Assembly (NCBI RefSeq): GCF_949628215.1
Contig: NC_134281.1
Span: 41,276,512 to 41,340,511, forward strand
Direction: 5' to 3'
DNA from: Phalacrocorax aristotelis
Taxonomy: Eukaryota > Chordata > Aves > Suliformes > Phalacrocoracidae
DNA: 64,000 bases
Each line of letters starts with the position of its first letter. Positions within the stretch are counted from its first letter, which is position 1. The notes under the pieces are model-generated. The model did not search any database. It had not been told where the DNA came from and saw only the letters and a program-made list of their open reading frames with translations. A program made the translations under genes and the position numbers. This document shows positions 43,655 to 57,600 of this stretch, piece after piece.

Positions 43655-43660
43655 TTTATT
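43655..43660 (-). promoter_or_regulatory. RAVER2: Main RAVER2 poly(A) signal (AATAAA on minus strand)
   Basis: TTTATT on the plus strand, in caatttattgtc. It is the last minus-strand hexamer before the JAK1 end. Cleavage would fall near 43635-43645, leaving roughly 150-160 bp to the JAK1 cleavage site. Confidence 0.6.
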
Positions 43661-44924
43661 GTCATTGAAAAGCGTAACAAGTTGAGAAAGTTGCATATAC
43701 AAACAGTTTGAACAAAATATTACAGTGAGTTTATCAATACATACTTGTAGATTCCCAGAAAAGCTCCCATAACCTGCGTTGCTATTCGGCTGTCTTAAGC
43801 AGTTACTGCCTGGTCGCACTCTGCCTACTAGCGCCACACCACGACTGTGGCAGGAGGAGTGATTCTGATTGTGGTGTTTTGCGTGGTTTTGGTGGTTTTT
43901 TTTTTAAGCTTTGAAAATATGTATCCTGGTCACATCACCACGCTTGAAAGGCAGAGTTCAAGACCTTTTTTTTTTTTCTTGTTTATATTGCTATTAAAAA
44001 AAAAATGGCTTCAATGTTATCTAGCAAGATTAAGTAAGAAGGACCTGGCTTCAGGCCTCAGTGCTCAGTGAATTAAGTCCAGTGACTTTGCAACAGGATT
44101 CCAAGGCAGCAAACCCACAGCATCCGTCACAGAGGGCTGGCTCGTAGCGTATTTGTCACAAACACTGATTTCAATAGTAACATTTCTAAGTCTTCAGCTA
44201 CCACGTTTAACAGCAGAAAAGAAAGACTCCAGCCAGGATTACTTACTGAATTAGATAAAAATATAAAGGCTTTTTAAAAAAAAAAAAAGGAAGGAAGGAC
44301 AAAGCTGGGACCCAGGGCCTGGGAGCTGTGGGCTGCAGGCCCCGGCAGAGAGGGGCTGGGCAACGCACAGCGGCAGCCCCGTCCGCACTGTGCTGGCACC
44401 AGCAGCCCCGCAGGCTGCTGTGCTGCACAGCGTGTGGGTGTGAGCCTGTTCCGTACACAGGTCAGCAAGTAAATAGCTCGTCTTTCTTCTGCGAACTACT
44501 GCATGCAAAAGGTAATACATAAGGAGAAGTGAAAAAAACCAAACCAAAACAAAAAAAACAGAGCCAGGATGCTCTGCTTTAGCAGGCTTTGGAGCGCAGC
44601 AAATTTCCCATCATCATCCAGAGCCAGAAATCAGAAAAAGTACAACAGGCAGTTGATGACTTCCACTTTCAGCCATCTTTAACAATGCTACACCACCTGA
44701 AAGTGTTGCCAGCAGCCCTGCCTTCCTGCCGCACACGCCTGTTGGACGGCAGACAGTGCTTTACCATTTTACACAGGTGCATTCACAAACCGTAAATCAC
44801 TTACTCCAAAGAAAAGCTGTGGATTCTTGGCCTAAAAGCAGATAAGGGTTACTTCATTGTCCAAGCATTTAGAATTCAGTATTGCAAGGCAGCACACAGT
44901 ATAGCATCTTACTTGTAACAAACA

Positions 44925-44930
44925 TTTATT
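44925..44930 (-). promoter_or_regulatory. RAVER2: Possible proximal RAVER2 poly(A) signal
   Basis: A second TTTATT on the plus strand inside the RAVER2 3'UTR. Use here would leave a 3'UTR of only about 600 bases. Confidence 0.3.
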
Positions 44931-45495
44931 GAAAACATCACAGAGGCTCTGGTAATACATTTGGTATATCTCCATTCCAGGATTAAGAGGAAATATTAAA
45001 AATATAAAGGCTGTAAATGCAGAACTCTTAATCCTGGAAAAAGTAAGAGTGGAAAAACCCCACATTCGGAGTTAAAAAAGATAAGAAAAAACCTCCCACT
45101 ATCAGGACGTCATCTTTTCACTTCCTCAGTCTGAGGACTAGAGAAGGGATCCGCATTCCCTCCTCACTATTTTTATTGCTTTCAGCTGGTAAGCTACCAA
45201 AACTCACCAAGTTGCTTTGTCAGCTTCAGCCCACTGTTACGTTCAGTGGCAGACAACAAAGGAAACACCATCCCATCCTTTCAGAAGGCAAGTCTGACTA
45301 CTGAGAACTGGCTAACTTCGTAGTGATACGTACCGTTTCCTTGGCAAATTTGCCTGTTACAGAGGTTGTTCCTCTTGGGATACTTATAACCCACGCAGAA
45401 AGAAGAATTATTTGTCTGAAGTTAAGGCAGCAATAAATAGCAGAGGTATGAAAAGCCTGCCTTCACACCCTACGGCAGGAGTGATTATTTAGGTC

Positions 45496-45642
45496 TCAAT
45501 AAACGCGCTTTTTTTTTAGAGAGGATTCTGCGTAACGTACTGCGGAGCCCTGAGTCTGCTGGCCAAGGTACTCCATGGGGCCAGGTTCTGGGGAGGAAAT
45601 GAGGTATGAAGAGCCTCGCTTCTCACTTCTCGTTGAAGCCAC
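45496..45642 (-). CDS. RAVER2: RAVER2 terminal coding exon with basic C-terminus
   Basis: Acceptor tgtccttag, 48 codons plus TGA (45498-45496). It reads VASTRSEKRGSSYLISSPEP, MEYLGQQTQGSAVRYAES and SLKKKRVY. The final KKKRVY is typical of raver-2 and may act as a nuclear-localisation signal. An A9 run in the coding strand just before the end makes it prone to slippage. Confidence 0.93.
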   Translation of the reverse strand: MASTRSEKRGSSYLISSPEPGPMEYLGQQTQGSAVRYAESSLKKKRVY

Positions 45643-48600
45643 CTAAGGACAAGAAGAAAACAAGTGACACATGATCCAGAGCAAACGGTGTCAATAAATA
45701 AAGCTCCGGTCTGGGAATTACAAAGGACCAGCAGCCAGTAACCGACTCCAAAGGCCCGACTCCTTCGGCTTTAAGGTCCAGCTATACACAGCTCATGACT
45801 CAGTGTTTGTGCCCTTTCCCTAAAAAAAACCCAATCGTAAATGCATTGGTGCCCCACCGTACATGCATTTTTGTGAGGGCAAAGGGCTGGCTGGGCCAGG
45901 TGGCCCCGCTCCACAGTGCACGTTTAAAAAGCAGTAGTGTAACGGCCATGCTAGTACCCTGCAGTGTCACAGCAGCTCCAGGCACCTTCATCCTTTAAAG
46001 TAAGGTACCAGTAGGCCACCTTTCATTCCTCTTTCTTTTCTCTTGGAGCGCTGAATGAGTTAGCCGGTCCTGGCACAGCTATCATGGCAAGGCAGATGTC
46101 GAAGGACTTGGTTTCCAGCCATGCCAAAGCATGTTTGTGTTGCGGACTACAGGTCCCACTGTAAGCTGCCACTTGCAGGCATGAGTTCACATGTGGTACC
46201 AAAGTGAAGGAGAGAGCAGTAACGGTCTTTGATCAAAACTTCAGCTAAAATGCCTCATTCCGATACACAGAAAGCCCTGAGGGTCCCGGAGTAGGGTTTC
46301 TGGTGACGGCACAGGGGACCTAACCCTGGCCTCCAGCAAGGGCTCCTTGGTGAGGCTCAGGTTCATTTCTTCTGGAATCCATCAGAACAGGACTTTGCAC
46401 TATCCATGCACCTACAGCACTAGAAGCTGTCACATGCACATTAGAGCCCTCCAACCTGATCAGCAACTCTTGATCACTTCTCTTTCCTCCAATGTGTCAT
46501 TAATTTCATTACCAAATGGCTTAAACAGTCACCTTGTTCTAGAAGACTGCGGCATTTGCCCTCTAACAACCACCTGAACCTGATCTCACCACATCCTGTT
46601 CAACCACATCGTGTGTCCTGGGTTAAGTCTGGCTCCTAGATCAGAAGATTTGGGATTTTGTTCATATTGGAGTGAACATTTTAGAAACCTTAACATGTAT
46701 CACAAACAGGGACACTAATTCCTTAACTCAATCAAAAGCACAGCTGTGCTAACCAAATGTCCCTGAGCCAAACACTTCCTAGCAGTTCTCAGAAGCACCC
46801 CTTGCTAATTCACATTCACAACTTAAATTACCTTCCGCTAAGTCCTATTTCATTTTAGCGTGCACTTGTCATTATCATAAATAGGAACTTGCTTGAGGAA
46901 AGACTTTTAGTTTTCCCCGTCCTCTCTCCTGCATTTCTAAAAGCTGTGGCGATGTCACATATGTACTGTAACCCTCCACCGCGTCCTGGCTCGCGTGGCA
47001 GGGTGCAGCATCGCCACCACATGCTTCATACAAACCGCCGACCGTGCTCCTTCTGAACCTCTGAAATGCAGCCCACAGAAGCAGGAGAAAAATGGGTTGT
47101 AGGGTTAAAGCAAGCGCACACGCACACGCACGAGCACACACGCCTAACCGATACAGAGCCTCTTGGGGACCAGTGTGTGTGCCCTCTTCACTGACACTTA
47201 TCTTTTGATTCCAGGAATGAGAAAAAGTACCTTGCTGGGGAGGCAAACTGTTCTTCTGTCTAGTCTATGCCAAGGGACTGCTCCCTTTCTGCCTTTTACG
47301 GCATCTGGCATTAAGACAAACTTCAGAGCAAGCTGTTCAACATCACCTCCACGTACAAGCTTTCCTCTTTAGATTGGAGATAAACTGAAAGGTAATAGTT
47401 AACTCAAACCCCAGACTACCTCCTTCTGTTACAATTTCACTCACTTCCAGTCATATCAGAGCTGTTAGGAACATGAAAGCTCAATTTTTGCTGCACACAG
47501 CTAGAGGTTTTACAGCCCATGGCACCGTGTTCAGGCATCGGCATCTTTGTCCCAAGACATGTCAAAGCCAGTTCCAGCCAGGCGCTATCTCCTATCCAGG
47601 AGTTGTCTCCTGTCCAGGAGTCATTAATTGCTACAGTTGTGTGTTCCTTCTAAACCACCTCCAAAAACCAGGAATCTCATGCCAAGTGTGAGATATGAAT
47701 TCCTGAATGCCAGAACACCATGTGCTGAATCCTGCTGCTAACCTCTGTGCAGGAAAGGGATTTAACACTATGACGGAGGAGAGCCACGCAGGAGGCTGGG
47801 CCACTGAGCTCCCCCAGATGCGACTGCTGACTTCAGCTGTGGCTCCTCTCCGCATGCCTGGGCACCGTGCAAGGGGCCACGCACTGCGCTAGAGGCTGGA
47901 GAGCCAGCTCGGCATCCCTCCAGCAGCGCTTGGAGAGATTATCATTGCTCTCATGGCCTCATGACTGGGACTGGACTCACAAAGGCAGCAGCTCGTTACG
48001 CTGACGGGCATACTTCCCTCCAGCTGCTCCCAAAACAGATGACAATCTGGCTTTTAGGGTCTCTCCCATCAGTAAAAACAGGAGAAATGTGATTTACCTA
48101 CAGCATGAGCGTATGAATTCCTTAGCACTTCTAAGGCACTCGGGAAACAAGATGACCTATGCTCAGACTGAGCAAAGCTTTTATCCCCACTGCCTCAGCC
48201 TGTATTAAAATGGCCTTCTGTTTGTCCAAACTCCAGCCTTCTTTAAGCTGGTCTTCACTGCTTCCATAGCATTTCCCTATCCCTCCTGCATCTTTTGTTG
48301 ATGAAATTAAGTGTCTGCTGGGTCCAACAGACACAGGAAAGTTTGCTCAACGAGGCTGGCTGAAGCAGGCTGCATCTGATGGCTGTAACACATTTCAAAT
48401 GAAAGCCATTTTAGAATGGGTTTTCCTCCCAGGATCCAGTTAACAGTATTACAAAGTGGCAGCTGTAGGTAACCTGGATGCTGCCATGACTTGCTAACTC
48501 TGCTTCAGAGGTTTTATCCCAGTGGCACTCACTGCAAAACATCTGCGAGTCAGGCAAAAAAAAAACCATCTAAAACTGGTGTGAACTATTTCCTCCTTCT

Positions 48601-51600
48601 TTGTGCACTTCCTACTTTATTTGCCTACTCCAAGGCATTTTTGCACATTCACCCTTACAGACACCATCTTTCCAAGAAGTTTGTTCACAAACATCCAGCC
48701 TTTCTTTGCCTGTGGGATTTGGTGATTTGTGGGCAGTGAGGAGCACTGATCTCCAGGGTGCTAGAGGGCTCTGAGGTGGTCTGGCGCTGGCACTCCCTGC
48801 CCAACCACTGCTTTTATTTAGCACATCCCGCAGGAATGGCCTGTGATCATGAGCAACTCGGGAACCTGAGGAGCACGGATGCAGTGGAAAAGCTCTGCCT
48901 TGTCTTGTTGTGGGTCCAAAGTCCACTCGGTGGCAGCATAAGACAAACAAGAAGCACCTCCACCAGCAGCTGGCTCAGGCTGCATCTGCAACCACTCTGC
49001 TCAGTCTCTCCTCTCACCTTATTTAATGGGTTTTGTGGAGGAAACTGCAAGCTGCCTGGCTGGTATGATCCCTGGGCTCCACTGTAAAGTGTAGGCATGA
49101 CCTGCAAGCAGGTACTGTAGTCTGGGTAAGATCCACCCGTAGATTCCTAAATGCAGAACGGGATCCATGATCAACCAGAGGTTGAAAGAAGATAAGTTTA
49201 GTATTTCATTTTTACTTGGTATAGCAATGAGCGCTCAGCAGATACGAAAATATCTGAATCGCACTCAATTGCTAAAAAGAGCATACAATTCACAGCAGCT
49301 CAGGCATGCAGCAATTTCTTGAGCAAAATGTAGGATTTGGGGGACAGTTTACACAATTACTTTAAAAAAAAAGCGTGCTTCCCATTGGCCACAGAAACCT
49401 TGGTCTATATAATGGCCTGGGTGAGAAATAGTCCTTCAATAGACTCACTGGGAAATAACATTATGGTGTGCTGTTTCTTGGTAGGAGTATTTTAACACAC
49501 TCCCAGACTTTACAGGAGAGTGGGATTTTAGAGAGAGAAATATTTATGCCAGATATAATCAAAAGCCTGAGTATGAATCCTGGAGAGTAACTGTGCAGGG
49601 ATGCCCTGCAGAAGGTGACCATGCAGTGCCATTTGTCACATGCCCTTATTTCTGCAGTACCGACAGCGGCAGCCACTATCAACAAACAAAGCAGGTGTCC
49701 AGAGTCCAAAAGCACCCTTACAGCTGATGGGAGAAACAGCCAGTGGAAAGAGTACAAAAAGAAAATTATTTCTCACCTCAGAGGCTTCATTTGCAAATTC
49801 ATCGACTCTTGCCTGGTTAGAGCTATATGCCTGAGCATAATGCTGATACCATTGCTGAACAGCCTCCTATAAAGGAGGAAAAAACCTCTTCCCATTAGCT
49901 GTCTACTAAGATCACTTTAAATTAAAACAATTCTTACAGCCTTGCAGGACATGAGAATGAATGAAAGGCAAAGCTCTCTAAGAAGCTTCAAAACATGTTT
50001 AACACCACTGATAAAGCTCAAATCAAACATTTAAAACTACAATAAGTGCTTAAAAGATACAAGGCACCACTGCCTGGGCAGTGGATGCAAGTACAATGTA
50101 ATTTCTGTTACGTGGAGGGAACAGACAGCACAAATATAGCTGAATGATGACATGTGTCATCTCTGCAGCTAAGTGACATTATCTGAGTCCTTCATGTTAC
50201 TAACGATAATACTAATAACACCAATACTACAGTACTACTTATTTTTTGGGAGAGTATTTTAAGCATTTGGGGTTAGGAACTACCCTCCAGGAGACATAAA
50301 AATGAATTTAAAGCCAGATTTTAAATTGGCCAGAATTTAAATCAGATTCAAACAAAATATCTGAGACTACGTTAGTGCTTACATGAAACACACAGCACAA
50401 CAGCCCACAGGACATCTCTCTTGCTTCTCTCTAAAGCACAACTGTCACCAGCTCTGATCTGACTAGTAGATGGGTCTGGTCCCTGGCAAAGCTCCCTGCT
50501 ACAGTGAACATGATGCAGCAACCCTGTCCCCTCCACCCCTCCTGGCCAGGCTGAGACCCTCCTAATACAAAGCAACCCCCATGACCACCCATGAGCCTGC
50601 TCTTCGTCCTCCATACCCAGCTGACTCCCACAGCAGTCCTGCTCTACCCCAGGAGTTTTGGAGCAATGCAGGTTTCCTTGTCAGCAGCTTAGGAGACGGG
50701 AGCACAGCTTGTTTCTGTCTCCCTGCTGCAGGAGGAGAGATCAGGCGACTCTGGGGAGGAGGTGATATGGACAGGGCAGGAGAGAGAGAGGTGAACAGCA
50801 GAGCCAGAGCCAGGGTGGGTGTCTCAGAACAGACCCGAGATTTTGGTACAAATTACCCGAGGCACTATGATCCAGTTCCTGTATTTGATTTGTATGCAAT
50901 TGTATTTACACACAGAGCAGTGATGACTAATGAAAATATGGAAATGTTATTTCACAGTGTCTGTGAAACCCTGTACTTGCTCTCAGTACTGCAACACCCT
51001 CCGGATGAGGGGTAGCTCTCCACCTTAATGACCATGCTCTGATCACCGAATGGGGCAAATGGTGAAGAAATCCCATGCAGCGACACCAGGTGGCAGAGAC
51101 TGAAGTAGTACCTGGAAACTTCTGGTAGACAGAACACACTCTTCTCTGGGATTTAGCCAAAGTTCAAGAAAACTCTGAAACTTCTTGGGAAGGGAAAAAC
51201 TTCATGGCTTTGAAGACAGACAAAAGCCAAGCCAGAAGTTATAAGAACTGATTTTTTTAGCCAACTGCACTGAATTCAGGTTCTTAAGAGGCAGTCTTTC
51301 AATGGTACTGCAGTAGGCAACGTGTTGAGGCTTTTTTTTTACTGGCATTAGGTGCACATTGCACTAAATCTACTCTGTACGCTAAAAGAGATAAAGCTAT
51401 CAGTGAAGAGGACCTACAAGGTTCAGTGTGAAGAAGAGGATGGGCTTTGGTTGTAGGAAAGCCTAGGAACTGCTGAATAGTGCATCACGATGTCAGGCAA
51501 TGCTGTTCAACTGCACACAGGGCTATCAGACCATGTCTGTACCAAGTAGCGCATTAGAAGTACGCAGAGAAAACCAGTGAGCAACTTGGGAAGGAATCTC

Positions 51601-54600
51601 TGAGCAGATCTCTGCCAGAAACCCTGCTACCAGAGCTCTGAGTGACAAAAACAGGCTTCAGAAGAGAGCACTGCAAAACAACATACCTGTGTGTACTCCC
51701 CATGCTGTTGAGAGTAATTAAAATAATTTTCCATTGCATGTTGTGATGTAGTTCCCTGAGACACAGCAGCATCCACCATGTTGTTCGAAAGTCCAGTCTG
51801 CTGCGGTGGACTAGAGGCTTTGCTGGCAATCGCTGTTCATAACACAAAGAATATACAGTCTCTATAAACACACAGTTTGTACAAACCGCACAAATTAGGT
51901 TGCACTCTTGTTTAGCAATATTCTGGGATTAAACCAGAAATTTGCTACTTCAGATTAGGCTGTGCTCAAAATCAATCAGTGCTACAAATAATTAAAAGGC
52001 TTTCTAGAAGTTTGTCTATATCAGTAGCCCATTAACTCTGAAAATTTACCCTTCCTAAATAAAATATTAACTATGAGGATAGATTACATCGCAATTTTAA
52101 GACAGACTACAAGATTTCCTTAAAGATAAACACTACAGTCACTGGCATCACCTGCCAAACAGAATAACAATTTGCCAGAGTCTGGTCAAGGAAACAGTCA
52201 ACTAAAACCGCTAAATGTTTGCTTACCTGGAAGACATAGACCAGGCAACACACTGGCCAAATTCAAGTAGGGGTTGGTACTAAGACGTATTTCTTTTGGG
52301 GGTTCTCCTAGCAGCGAAGTCTGTTTTTTCAAGGGTGTCTGCAAAACAATTGCACAGGTCAGTTTGCATTTGCATTATACTCATACATTTGTCAGACATA
52401 AGGTAAGTGTCCCAGCAGGATTTTAAAAAAGTTTAGCCCTATGAAATGTAACAGAAAATTTCTAAAATAAATAATGGGGACAACTACCTGGACACATTGC
52501 CTGTACTTTTTTCTTGCCAAACAGTTTTAGCAGAATGTTTCTCTTTAGACTGTAAGTTACTAAAGGATATTAAAAAAACCCCAACCAAACAAAAGAAAAA
52601 CTTTTACATTCAATTAAAGGAATAATAATGACCATAACGACTCCAGATGCAGGGAGTTAGCATTAAGCATTATGCACATAAAATCAACTCTTCTCACCCA
52701 GAGTCACAAGCAAATAAATGACAAATGAACCCTGGACTGGAGAGATGACACTGTCTGCAGTGTCCCGTTATAACACATCTTACTAATCACTCTATTTATG
52801 AGGCCTTACTTAAAAGGGGAAAATGTTTATGAGTGGAAATGAAGTATTAGGACTGACTCACTCCTCCAAACCAGCGTAAGTGTTTTCCTATGAGGGACTA
52901 GGAAGGATACACTACCACCTTATTTCCCTTTAGCTTATGTTAGAACAAATACCAGAAATAAGGATGAATATAGCAAGTTACATAGCTTGTCTGAAATATA
53001 TAGCTCAAATACATTTATATGGTATTCTATGCTGTGTCTATTCTGTTCAATTTTTCAAAGCCCATTAAGGAAAACAAATAATTGTTTTAATGGATTAATA
53101 CTATTTTCACTAAAATAGTATTAATCAACAACTTTTCAAAAACAGTGAGACCAGTTTTTAAACAGAAAAAGCTTCAGAGTGCTGAAATTCTTCATCTGGA
53201 TGCAAAAGCAGGCATTTAAGACAGTATGACCGTTCAGTATCAGCATACAGACTGTGACTGTCTTGTCAAGGAAGTAATTTTTGCAAACTGGGCCTTCTGT
53301 CTTTGATGCAGAGAAGAAAACAACTACCAGGATTTCAAAAAAGAACTTTTCCTGATAAACAATATTCAAAGAAGTAAAGGAATTATCTAGACTTCTAACG
53401 ATTTCATTACATTTCCTTTTAGCTAAATGCTGAAATAAAACAGTTTTTATACAGGCATATACACACACCCTATGTATTTTATCCGTGTGTATCTATACAT
53501 AGGCAAAATTCCACTTCACTACAGTAAAAAATGATTTAAAAAATGAGAAGTGTACTCTCTGAAGCAGGACGAAATCTGTCAAAGATGTCTAACAAAGGCA
53601 GACACCAATAGTGTATATACTCTAATCACTTCAGATGTCTCAGAAAATATGTTAGGAAAATACAGATCTAATCTGAAATAAGAACATGTTTCCCCCTAAA
53701 TGTCAAAGTATTATATAGAATTATAAAAAAGTAAATTCTGTTAATGACAGGAAAAAAACAGAAAAAACAAGACCATTCTGGATGAAATTAAATCTCATCC
53801 CATCCTCATCCCACCCCCTGCCTTCAAGGGATTAAATACTAAAACTGACAGAGACTAAGAATATGTCAACTATGGCTAAGAAGGTATAGATTAAAAGTGG
53901 CAAATTTACATACTCACACACACACCACCTGGAAACCGAAAGGCCCTACATACCACCAAAACTGCTCCTGATTAGTCATGAAATTCAACCACAAGTTCAA
54001 TTTTCAGTCTTTAAAAGGGACAGTTGCCCTTGAGATAATTTCATCATCAAATACTATGAGGCATGCACATGGGAAAAAAAACCCTCCAGCATTGTAAAAA
54101 GAGTCCTTTGTTAATTCATTTGGACCACCAAAGAGCATTATTGTTCTCTCCCTATTATTCACAACTGAAATGACCTTAAAATGTCTCATGAACAACCCTG
54201 TGATCTAGCAAATTTTATAGTGAAGAACTACAATAAGCAGTTGCAGTTAACTCTTAAGCATGTTAAAATATAAAACAGAAAACACACAGACAAGAGAAAA
54301 GAAGTTATTTGTATTTAATGTTCCTTACCCCCGAACTTGTATCAGTACTTTTTAGTTGATTTTGTTGTTTGGCATGTCCAGCCCGCAAAGCTCCCGCAGA
54401 AATATTTGTTAAGGTCTGATGATAAGGCTGGGATCCCGAGACAACTGCTTCGGTAGTTGGTTGTTTATCTGGAGCGTTATTTTGCCCTGGTATAGCTTGT
54501 GCAACAATGTGCTGATTCGGAAAGAATGGCAGCATGCCCATCGCTGTTGCTGCTGTTTGAATTGGAGTCAGATTAGATGCTGCAGTCAACCATAAATGGA

Positions 54601-57600
54601 GAAACTTTTCTGTTAGACAAGATTTATCAGTACATTTTGTTTGTGGTTTTTACTAAGTGATGAGAAAAACATTTAGAGATCTATCTTACAGCTGTCCCGG
54701 AACACTGGATTCTGACGATAGTTTTTATTCTTTTACCATCCCACGAGCAAACAACTCTATTTAAAGCTAATACAATAGAGTAAAACTCTTGACTTTTCCA
54801 GATATTCACTATCATAACCAATTACTTAGTGTTTCCTGTCACTTCCAAAAACGTGTGAACAACTCCTAGAGGATTCTGTACTGGAACAGAGGGGAGAAAA
54901 CACCACCTCAACTGGCATTAGTAAAACTCTTTTTACAAACAAAAGAACTAGGAAGTATTCTCCAAAATTAAAACCCAGACATTCAAAATAGGTTTCTCCC
55001 CCGCCCCCCCCCCCCCAAGCTTTTCCTTGCTCCTGGTTACCATTACTCAGTCTAGAACTGCAGAATACATGGCTCTCAGTGCAGGAAACAAAAAAGATGT
55101 ACTAAGCAGTATCAACTGATCTTTCCTCATAAAAATTGAGGGCATCAGTGGTGCAGAAATTTGTATTCAAAATTGACATCTGTCACAGACTGGATGTTAA
55201 AGCTCTATTGTTTAACGAAATGAATGCAAGAAATCTCTTCAGCTACTCAGATTTACCTGCTCTGAAACAACAAACCCCAAAATTTGGGTCTTAAATAAAA
55301 ACATATTCCAAGCGTACTAAAAATGGTAGTAACTGAGCAAGCAGAATATTTAACAACCTGCAAATATTCAACCAATGCCACAGTGTACCCTTTCTTCCCT
55401 GACAAAGAGATGAGAGAAGCCAGGCAACAAGACATTTCTTTTCCTGCTTGAACCAGGTTACAGTTGGTTATATAGATATATAACTTGTTACCTTGCTTAA
55501 CTATGTAGCTATATAACATGCATTACTGTCCAGCTCTCTGCCTACCTTACCGTGCAGTGATAAGGTTCAAAGATATTATTGCTTTTGCTAAAGTGGGAGA
55601 AAGTAAGGTGCATAATTTCAAGCTGAGCATTTCTACTGATTTGGTATGAAATAAAATGTCATTTACACTTAAGAGCTTCTCCACGGGTTCCCATGCCTGA
55701 ACTCAGTGATGGCATTACCCCTATTCCCAGTACTGTCTGAAGCAGCATTGTTGGAGGTTCTCCCAGCAAACCTGGTTTCTATAAGAAAGAATAGAAAACT
55801 ATGTAAATGATTAAAACAATCGGTCTGTAGGTATTACTTATAACTTTCACATTTGGTTAATCTTTTTAGATACACCAAACTGTTAAATTACAGTAGATGA
55901 AGAAGATTCTTATAACTGAAAAAAACCTAATAATGTCCAAAGACAGTCAACGTTAAAGTGATGACCTTACACTATTAGCCTGAATGTTTTCCATCTTCAT
56001 CAATTGCTGCTGTGGCAATGGTAGGTGAGCAGGGCTCTGCAGCAGTAAGTTAGATGTACTCCCCAGAACTGAACTCTACGAAATTAATAAAAGAAGTGTT
56101 AGTTGACAGTCATGGAAAACAGTACATTCTTGAAACATTTTCAGATGGTACTGCTGAAAGAAATTTAAATTAGTTTCTGAGTTAATACAGCAAAGGAAAA
56201 AAACTATTTCCCCACACTAGTTCCCCAGAACTAAATTTTTGCTTCACTCACAGAAAGTTATTTCAAGTTTTTTTAACCTCTCTTCCTCCTACCCCTTTTT
56301 TTCACCTCACAACCACACGTATGCTTCCTGATGGCTTTTCAAGGATCAATAGTATACTCCAAATACAAGCTAGACTCCATTGTAGCCCCTGTGTCTAAGC
56401 CAACAGGGAAAGCTAAATGTGTTTGAAGCCTCTGTACACAGACTAGATAGGGGAGTTACCTACAGTGCCAATAAGAAAGATGACACACAAGGACTTGAGG
56501 GGATCATGAGCTCTACGAATAAGGTCTTCATTGTTTGTTAACATTTGCATTGTGCCTTGCACTGCAATTCTAATACATAACCTCTGCCAAGTGTCTATAC
56601 ACTTCACAGGACTCGGTTGTAACTGGCAGGGACTCTCACCTCTTGGCTTTACAGTTACCAAACAGTATCTTTGCTTTCAAAGAAGAACATCAGATACGTT
56701 CCCCCCCCCATTTTTAGTGGCAACTATCTATATGAAATCCTATTCCAGAACCATTAAAAAGCTTACAAATCACAGTGCCTACAGATTGTTAAGCCTATAA
56801 AACATTAAATATGTTTCATTCAAAAAATCCTGGATCAGTCTGCCACCAGAATTAAGGCACTTAATCAACTTGGAGGGACCACATTCAGACTCTGCAACTG
56901 GTATATTCAGCAGTAAACTGTCTTTCTGGCAGCAGCTCCTGAACATGACTTGCCAGGCAAAATATAGGTTGCTCTTCAAACCTTTTTGTACAGCAGTGCA
57001 AGAGTAGATATATGGGACACTGACTCTGCCAAATCACGAGTATAGCCATCCTAACTTTTTTTTGAAATCTCCTACATAGGAAAGATCACCAAAACGGGGT
57101 AATGAAGATGGAACCCAAAAGAAGGCAGCTATCCCAATGCACGGCTTTGCATATTTTGCAGCCTCCTGCAAAACCTCACAAATATTTTCAAGCTTAGGTT
57201 TTATCTGTGTGTGGTATCAAATTTCCTAGGGAAAACCCTCTATGCCTATAATATGGTCTTCTGGACTCAGAAATGTGCAATATAAAACAAAAAAGGGCCA
57301 TATCTAGATTAGTTATGCATCTGCTATTTTAATTGTCATAGTGATTTCCAGTAGAAATCATCCAGGGCTGCTTATTGTCACCAATACAAATGATTGTTCC
57401 TTCTAAACTTGGTTTGGTCAACAAAGAAGATGCATTAGTTCAACTGCAAAACCTTCAGAAATACAAGAGCGGAAAATCCGGTTGGTTAATCCTCAAAAGA
57501 AAGTCTCTGGGTTAATAAAGTTTTAATAAACTGCTGGATGACTCAGGAAAACACATCACTGAGAAAGCTTAAAATGCATTATTTTGGCACATAATAATTG

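Larger units (their letters stand above)
43640..45495 (-). other. RAVER2: RAVER2 3' untranslated region
   Basis: About 1.85 kb between the TGA and the minus-strand poly(A) signal at 43655-43660. It contains A/T runs and a GC-rich block at about 44300-44450 with a short perfect hairpin (44400-44407 pairing with 44413-44420). The left end is inferred from the signal position. Confidence 0.7.
49867..55666 (-). other. RAVER2: RAVER2 introns between 49867 and 55666
   Basis: Introns 49867-51686, 51833-52226, 52339-54328 and 54580-55666. The last holds a C-rich tract at 54998-55016 (G-run in the RNA). No mobile element recognised. Confidence 0.7.
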
